Below are positions 30,732-35,199 of a DNA stretch of 35,199 bases, in pieces (position 1 is the stretch's first letter; each line of letters starts with the position of its first letter). Source of the DNA: Smithella sp. UBA2180 (lineage in GTDB: Bacteria > Desulfobacterota > Syntrophia > Syntrophales > Smithellaceae); the NCBI GenBank assembly GCA_002327415.1, contig DCVU01000114.1, forward strand, positions 1 through 35,199. The letters are read 5' to 3'. The position numbers and the translations under genes were made by a program. A model generated the notes under the pieces. It was not told the DNA's origin and did not search any database. It saw only the letters and a list, made by a program, of their open reading frames with translations.

Positions 30732-32645
30732 TCACGTTTGTTCCCGTAAAATGCGGTGATCGTCTACTCTTACGGTTAATTTATTTACATCGAAATATTC
30801 CATCAGTGGGATAATGTATTTGCGCGAAAGTCCGGTTAAATCTTTGAATGTCGCCGGTGTCGCCTTGCCGTCTTTTACCAGCATTGCTTTATAATCATCT
30901 CGCAATTTGCTCAAAGCACCACTCGAAAAGCACATTTCTTCATTAATCTTAATTAAATCTCCGTCCTTGAGCATCAGTTTTATAATGCTTTGTGCTTTGG
31001 TTTTTTGATCCTTGAAGCCGTTTATAACATCGGTAAGAGAAGGCGGCGTAAGTCCGGCCTCACTGTAAATCATGGCAATTTTATGACGCAGAAAATCGAG
31101 ATCACCGGCCAGTTCCACATGGTACCCTGCCATTCGGACATTGTCTTTGTCGCTGACAATAATTTCTTTTTTACCAAGGTTCTTCAACGCCAGATTGAAT
31201 AATTTTACCGATATGGCGCGGCCGAGAGTTTCTTTGAGCTGTTCTTTGGAAATGCCCACCTGCAAAGGGTTTTTCTGATGATAGGTGGCAAGATTTTTAC
31301 CAATGAGTTCTTCCAACTGATTGTAAAAATAAGCGGAGATGACAGTTGTATCTTCACTATCCAGAAGGATCGCTTTTTTAGCGGAAAGCAGACCCTCCAG
31401 AGCTTCCCGGATTTTCTTTATGTTTATACCAAGACGAAAGTTAAGTCCGTGCAAATTGATACCGGAAAATACTGTTCTCTCCATGATTACGGAAATTTTC
31501 TCCGCCAGCGATCCGCTTTGCAATATGTTCAGATCGGCAATAACTTTCTCGTTTTGCCTTTTATGCTTTGTGGGCAGGGGATCAATAATCTGACCGCCGC
31601 CAATTGTTGTTACCGGCGAGTAGCTGCGCAGAACAAAACGATCACCGGCGACAATCACATCTTTATTGGCCAGAACCAATTGAGCAAAGGCTTTTTGTCC
31701 CGGCGCAAGTTCATCTTTATCCAGTAATGTTATGCGGGTGATGATTTCGCTTGTGCCCGTGTGCAGACGAACGAGTGCCCGGTTCTTCAGATTTTTAGAA
31801 TTAGAGGAGAGAAATTCGACAAAAATATCTAATCTTTGAGATGGCCGGATGGTTTTAGGGCGCACAAGGACGTTGCCGCGTTCAATGGTCGATTTTTCAA
31901 CACCTTGAAGATTAATAGCCGTGCGTTGACCAGCCCAGGCTTCCTCCACCGGCTGATTATGAACCTGAATGCCTCTGATGCGGGCATTAATATTTTCGGG
32001 AAGTATTTCAATTTCTTCGCTGGTTTTGATATGGTCGGAAACCAGTGTGCCGGTAACGACGGTGCCGAAGCCTTTCATCGTAAATACGCGATCCACAGGC
32101 AGACGAAAAATTCCATCATCCGCTTTTTCATTAATTTTACTTACAGTCGCATCGATTGCCGCTATCAGATCAGTAAGCCCTTCTTGTTTAATGGCGGATA
32201 CAGGCACAATGGGTGTGCCTTCCAAAAAAGAGCCTTGAAAGAATTCGGTGATCTCCGATTTTACAAGGTCCAGCCAGTCTTTTTCTACAAGATCAATTTT
32301 TGTCAGGGCGACGATGCCTTGGGAAATTCCCAAAAGAGAACAAATACTTAAATGTTCTTTGGTTTGCGGCATGATACCCTCGTCTGCGGCAATAACCATC
32401 ATAACCAGATCAATACCCGCAGCGCCGGAAACCATGTTTTTGATGAATTTTTCATGGCCGGGAACATCCACAATTCCGAGTGTCTGGCCGGAAGGAAGGG
32501 CAAGTGAAGCAAAGCCCAGCTCAATGGTAATGCCCCTTTTTTTTTCCTCTTTCAGACGATCGGTGTCTACTCCGGTAAGCGCTTTAATTAATGCTGTTTT
32601 CCCGTGATCGACATGACCGGCTGTACCAAGAACAAAATGTTTCAT
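30732..32645 (-). CDS. selB: selenocysteine-specific translation elongation factor SelB
   Basis: Brings selenocysteyl-tRNA to UGA codons marked by a SECIS hairpin. 637 residues. G1 is GTAGHVDHGKT (7-17), followed by RGITIELGFA, VDVPGHEKFIKNM (G3) and ALTKIDLVE (G4). The EF-Tu-like domains 2 and 3 follow. The C-terminal third consists of winged-helix modules (for example LSRKYIIPLMEYFD) that bind SECIS RNA. selA and selC are not seen in the window. It is divergent from ruvX across about 190 bp of AT-rich spacer. Confidence 0.96.
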   Translation of the reverse strand: MKHFVLGTAGHVDHGKTALIKALTGVDTDRLKEEKKRGITIELGFASLALPSGQTLGIVDVPGHEKFIKNMVSGAAGIDLVMMVIAADEGIMPQTKEHLSICSLLGISQGIVALTKIDLVEKDWLDLVKSEITEFFQGSFLEGTPIVPVSAIKQEGLTDLIAAIDATVSKINEKADDGIFRLPVDRVFTMKGFGTVVTGTLVSDHIKTSEEIEILPENINARIRGIQVHNQPVEEAWAGQRTAINLQGVEKSTIERGNVLVRPKTIRPSQRLDIFVEFLSSNSKNLKNRALVRLHTGTSEIITRITLLDKDELAPGQKAFAQLVLANKDVIVAGDRFVLRSYSPVTTIGGGQIIDPLPTKHKRQNEKVIADLNILQSGSLAEKISVIMERTVFSGINLHGLNFRLGINIKKIREALEGLLSAKKAILLDSEDTTVISAYFYNQLEELIGKNLATYHQKNPLQVGISKEQLKETLGRAISVKLFNLALKNLGKKEIIVSDKDNVRMAGYHVELAGDLDFLRHKIAMIYSEAGLTPPSLTDVINGFKDQKTKAQSIIKLMLKDGDLIKINEEMCFSSGALSKLRDDYKAMLVKDGKATPATFKDLTGLSRKYIIPLMEYFDVNKLTVRVDDHRILREQT

Positions 32646-32832
32646 GTTATTTGCCTGTTTGATTTGATCAATATTTTGTGGAAAATAACAAACTCCTCAC
32701 TTTTTCACAACATTATAATTTATTATATAGCTTGCATGGACAAAAACCTGTATTAACCCGCGCAAAACAGCCGATGATTTAATGATTGAAAATATTGGTG
32801 AAAATTGTTAGAAATGCGTCAAGAGGTTATGT

Positions 32833-33246
32833 TTGCGTATACTTTGTCTGGATTACGGTGAAAAAAGAATTGGGGCTGCCATCTGCGATGAACTGGGAAT
32901 AACTGCGCAGGGTTTGCCTACTATCATCAGAAAAAGCAAGAGACATGACGGGGATATCCTGGGTAATCTGATCAAAAGCTACAATGTGGAAAAAATTGTA
33001 ATAGGTTATCCTGTTCGGCTTGATGGTTCAGAGGGCATACAATGTGAAAAAGTGAATCGTTTCTCAACTCTGCTTATTAAGACTTTCTCTCTGCCTGTTA
33101 TTAAGTGGCCGGAAACACTCTCTACCAAAGAAGCTGAAGAAATACTGATCAATTCCGGCGTCCATTGGAAAAAAAGAAAAAAAATGGTGGATAAAATGGC
33201 CGCCTGCCTGATTCTTCAAGGTTATCTGGATTCTATCACTAAATAA
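32833..33246 (+). CDS. ruvX: RuvX/YqgF-family Holliday-junction-resolvase-like nuclease
   Basis: 137 residues with an RNase H-like fold: LCLDYGEKRIGAAICD at the N-terminus, VEKIVIGYPVRLDGSEG, and the C-terminal KKMVDKMAACLILQGYL with the final acidic ligand. The usual DER motif is changed to PETLSTKEAEEIL, with E kept. The family processes the 5' end of pre-16S rRNA and may also resolve Holliday junctions. The start is TTG at 32833, with AAGAGG six bases away; an ATG at 32829 is out of frame. mltG follows 24 bp after its stop, a common pairing. Confidence 0.93.
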   Translation: MRILCLDYGEKRIGAAICDELGITAQGLPTIIRKSKRHDGDILGNLIKSYNVEKIVIGYPVRLDGSEGIQCEKVNRFSTLLIKTFSLPVIKWPETLSTKEAEEILINSGVHWKKRKKMVDKMAACLILQGYLDSITK

Positions 33247-33270
33247 TTTCAAATTAATTCCGCAAAAAAT

Positions 33271-34395
33271 ATGAATAAATCTGATAAAAAAAATAGAATA
33301 GAGAAAAATTCATGGATAAGGCGGATTCTCTTGTTCAGGTTTTTTAAGAAGTCCTCTTTTACGGGCAGAACAGTTCGCCGCGTTATTTTATATTTTATTG
33401 CTGTTATTTTTGTCTTTTGTGTTTTGCTATTAAATTATTCAATTAGTTCCATTGATAAAAAAAATGTAAATGTGCTGGTAGATATACCAACAGGTTCCAG
33501 TTTTTTAAAAGTTACGGAAATACTCAATCAGTCAGGACTGATCAAAAACCGTGTTTTCTTTTATAGTTTGGCCATAGGGAAAAGAGCCGTACGTTCCATT
33601 CGCGCTGGTGAATATGAATTTAATACATCCCTGTCTCCCGCAGCTATGATTGATAAATTATTGTGCGGTGAAATAAAAATTCATAAGGTTGTTATCTGCG
33701 AGGATCTATCTATGCGGGAAATTGCCGCGCTTTTGGACAAAGAAAAATTGATTAATAAAGAGAATTTTTTTGAATTGGCCGGCGATGAGGAATTTCTGGA
33801 ATCTTTGGGGATTGAAGCTGACTCCATAGAAGGTTATCTTTTTCCAGACACTCATTTTTTAGATCGTTCGATGAGTACTCGCCAGATTATGAAAATTATG
33901 GTTAATCAGTTTTGGAAAAAAGTAACACCGGAAATGATTAAAAGAGCCAGGGAGATGAAACTAGACATTCATAAGCTTGTTACGTTTGCCTCTATTATTG
34001 GCAAAGAATCAGGTGATGATGCGGAAAAACCCATGATTTCAGCTGTATTTCACAACAGGCTCAAGAAGAAAATGCGTTTGCAAAGCGATCCCACGGCCAT
34101 TTATGATTTGGATAATTTTGAAGGTAAAATTTTACGTAGTCACTTGAAAAGAAAATCTCCTTACAACACTTATGTAATAAGAGGTCTGCCGCCAGGACCA
34201 ATTGCCAATCCCGGGTTGGCCTCCTTGAAAGCTGCATTGTATCCGGCTCCCGTTAAATACCTTTACTTTGTTTCTAAAAAAGACGGTTCACACTTTTTTT
34301 CAGCTTCACTAATTGAGCACAATCAGGCTATAAATCGCTATCGATATATTAATAGTGAATCAATACAGCAACTTGCAGTGCCAGAACATAAATAA
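33271..34395 (+). CDS. mltG: endolytic murein transglycosylase MltG
   Basis: Inner-membrane-anchored enzyme that cuts nascent glycan strands and sets their length. 374 residues. The N-terminus is short and basic, then one membrane helix at about 38-55 and a large periplasmic part. The catalytic glutamate is E246 in SIIGKESGDD, followed by FHNRLKKKMRLQSDPTAIYDL, RGLPPGPIANPGLASLKAAL and YLYFVSKKDGSHFF, all family signatures. An N-terminal LysM-like segment (VDIPTGSSFLKVTEILNQSG) is present. The ribosome site is weak, so translation may be coupled to ruvX. Confidence 0.95.
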   Translation: MNKSDKKNRIEKNSWIRRILLFRFFKKSSFTGRTVRRVILYFIAVIFVFCVLLLNYSISSIDKKNVNVLVDIPTGSSFLKVTEILNQSGLIKNRVFFYSLAIGKRAVRSIRAGEYEFNTSLSPAAMIDKLLCGEIKIHKVVICEDLSMREIAALLDKEKLINKENFFELAGDEEFLESLGIEADSIEGYLFPDTHFLDRSMSTRQIMKIMVNQFWKKVTPEMIKRAREMKLDIHKLVTFASIIGKESGDDAEKPMISAVFHNRLKKKMRLQSDPTAIYDLDNFEGKILRSHLKRKSPYNTYVIRGLPPGPIANPGLASLKAALYPAPVKYLYFVSKKDGSHFFSASLIEHNQAINRYRYINSESIQQLAVPEHK

Positions 34396-34537
34396 AAAAG
34401 AATAAAAAAAGCCTTTAATTTTTAAATAAATTTTTTTAATTCCACTATTTTTTTCAATTCAAAAAAAATTCCCGTTATTTCAGTATTTCCCCAGTGATTT
34501 TAAGTTACTTAACCCTGAAAAAAGTTAAATTTTTTGC

Positions 34538-34566
34538 TTGACAAAGGTAATTGTCGTCTTTATAGT
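34538..34566 (+). promoter_or_regulatory. mraZ (division and cell wall cluster) promoter
   Basis: TTGACA (34538-34543), a 17-bp spacer and TATAGT (34561-34566). The spacing is ideal and five of six -10 bases match. This is the best promoter in the window. It follows a 140-bp AT-rich gap after mltG that holds no gene. Confidence 0.8.
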
Positions 34567-34573
34567 TGGCTCG

Positions 34574-34607
34574 GTGGAGTAAAGTGGCTTATCGTGGAGG
34601 GAAGTGA
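34574..34607 (+). promoter_or_regulatory. MraZ operator: 10-bp-spaced GTGG repeats
   Basis: GTGGAG (34574), GTGGCT (34584) and GTGGAG (34594) stand exactly 10 bp apart, and a fourth, weaker GTGATG at 34604 overlaps the start codon. MraZ is known to bind direct TGGGN-type repeats with 10-bp periodicity ahead of its own gene. Here the third box also forms the Shine-Dalgarno, so binding could block translation-site DNA as well as transcription. Autoregulation is inferred. Confidence 0.7.
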
Positions 34608-35053
34608 TGTCGGTTTTTAGAGGACAATATCATCATACTATCGATGAAAAGGGGAGAATAATCTTTCCGTCCAAGTTCCGTGAAATTTTTGCGGATGAGT
34701 ACGACAACCGGATTGTGATTACCAACTGGGACCAGTACTTGATGGTTTTTCCTTACGATGAGTGGTTGATAATTGAAGAAAAAGTAGCCCATCAATCCAA
34801 GTTGCGCAAAGAGGTGCGTTCATTTCAGCGCTTCTTTATGTCCGGAGCGGTTGATTGCAGTATTGACGGACAAGGGCGTGTGCTTATCCCGCCGACTTTA
34901 CGCGAATATGCCCAATTGGAAAAAGATATTGTTCTGGCCGGCATGCTGAAGAATATCGAAATCTGGTCGAAAGATCGTTTCGAAGAAAGAATGAAACAGG
35001 CCGCCGGTGAAATTGACAAATGCGCCGACTTCATAGCTGATCTGGGAATTTAA
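34607..35053 (+). CDS. mraZ: transcriptional regulator MraZ
   Basis: 148 residues with two AbrB-like MraZ domains: FRGQYHHTIDEKGRIIFPSKFRE in the first, and SGAVDCSIDGQGRVLIPPTLREYA in the second, each with the D-x-x-G-R core. MraZ forms a ring that binds repeats before the dcw cluster and controls it. The ATG at 34607 is 5 bases from GGAGGG; a GTG one codon upstream is less likely. It is followed by rsmH after 3 bp, the standard order. Confidence 0.97.
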   Translation: MSVFRGQYHHTIDEKGRIIFPSKFREIFADEYDNRIVITNWDQYLMVFPYDEWLIIEEKVAHQSKLRKEVRSFQRFFMSGAVDCSIDGQGRVLIPPTLREYAQLEKDIVLAGMLKNIEIWSKDRFEERMKQAAGEIDKCADFIADLGI

Positions 35054-35056
35054 ACC

Positions 35057-35199
35057 ATGATTACCGACTTCTATCACGAGCCGGTAATGGTTAAAGAAGT
35101 TATTGAATCGCTTTTAGTCAGTAGAACGGGAGTTTACGTGGATTGCACTGTGGGGGGTGCAGGTCACGCTTACGCGATACTTAAAGAAACTGACGCGCT
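35057..35199 (+). CDS. rsmH: 16S rRNA m4C1402 methyltransferase RsmH (partial, 5' end)
   Basis: The window holds the first 47 residues. EPVMVKEVIESLL and YVDCTVGGAGHAYAIL match the RsmH/MraW N-terminus (H.PVLL.E, then the SAM-binding D.T.G.GGH). The enzyme N4-methylates C1402 of 16S rRNA. Its place directly after mraZ is typical. It is cut by the window edge. Confidence 0.93.
   Translation, partial: MITDFYHEPVMVKEVIESLLVSRTGVYVDCTVGGAGHAYAILKETDA

Noticed and set aside
1..35199. CRISPR array, tRNA or rRNA genes, intact insertion sequence
   Set aside because: No regularly spaced identical repeats, cloverleaf-like sequence, rRNA segment or transposase motif was recognised on either strand by eye.

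Overview
The window looks like a chromosomal segment of a deltaproteobacterium (Desulfobacterota), most likely a syntrophic anaerobe of the Syntrophales type. This rests on gene content and gene style, not on a database match. It has diderm outer-membrane genes (lptE, lolA). It has selB (selenocysteine decoding) and moaC (molybdenum cofactor), which together fit an anaerobe with Sec/Mo enzymes such as formate dehydrogenases. It has a dienoyl-CoA-isomerase-like crotonase and a PflX-type radical SAM protein. Base composition is moderate, and many spacers hold small palindromic repeats. No tRNA, rRNA, CRISPR array or intact transposase was seen.

Layout, left to right. 1-1850: the 3' end of an AmgK-like sugar kinase gene, a Phd/YefM-ParE toxin-antitoxin operon with a palindromic operator, a second diverged copy of the kinase 3' end on the far side of that operon, and a metallophosphoesterase with no normal start codon. 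2218-5524: leuS and lptE. 5725-9419: a two-domain glycosyltransferase/HIT-like (DUF4922-type) fusion, an M15 LD/DD-peptidase and a DUF1460 amidase-like protein, none with an export signal. 9505-18829, all on the minus strand: rpsT, pyrG, a giant GlmS-like enzyme, a left-handed beta-helix GlmU-like protein, a Fis-type HTH protein, a small PH-like membrane protein and moaC. A decayed GGDEF fragment lies between rpsT and pyrG. 19038-22731, plus strand: comM/yifB, a branched-chain aminotransferase and lolA. 22736-24450: a MITE-like repeat, paired hairpins and an AT-rich islet with an HNH nuclease and an AbiU2-like HEPN protein. 24491-26573, minus: radical SAM protein and patatin. 26754-29468, plus: proA-nadD-crotonase. 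29731-32645, minus: a YhaM-like HD/OB nuclease and selB. 32833-end, plus: ruvX, mltG, then the start of the division/cell-wall cluster (mraZ, rsmH), with a promoter and a 10-bp-periodic MraZ operator in front.

The most unusual content is amino-sugar and cell-wall related. A roughly 1243-residue GlmS homologue has its catalytic cysteine at residue 48 instead of residue 2, about 150 extra residues inside the glutaminase domain and about 195 extra residues after the usual GlmS C-terminus. It sits directly downstream of a beta-helix protein resembling the acyl/nucleotidyltransferase half of GlmU and a Fis-like regulator. A few kilobases away are the glycosyltransferase/HIT fusion and two peptidoglycan-type hydrolases without signal peptides. 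Together they could form an undescribed amino-sugar or muropeptide pathway; that link is inference. A second candidate system is the HNH + HEPN pair, which looks like a small defence islet. A third is the toxin-antitoxin operon lying between two copies of a gene 3' end, as if it had arrived as a cassette.
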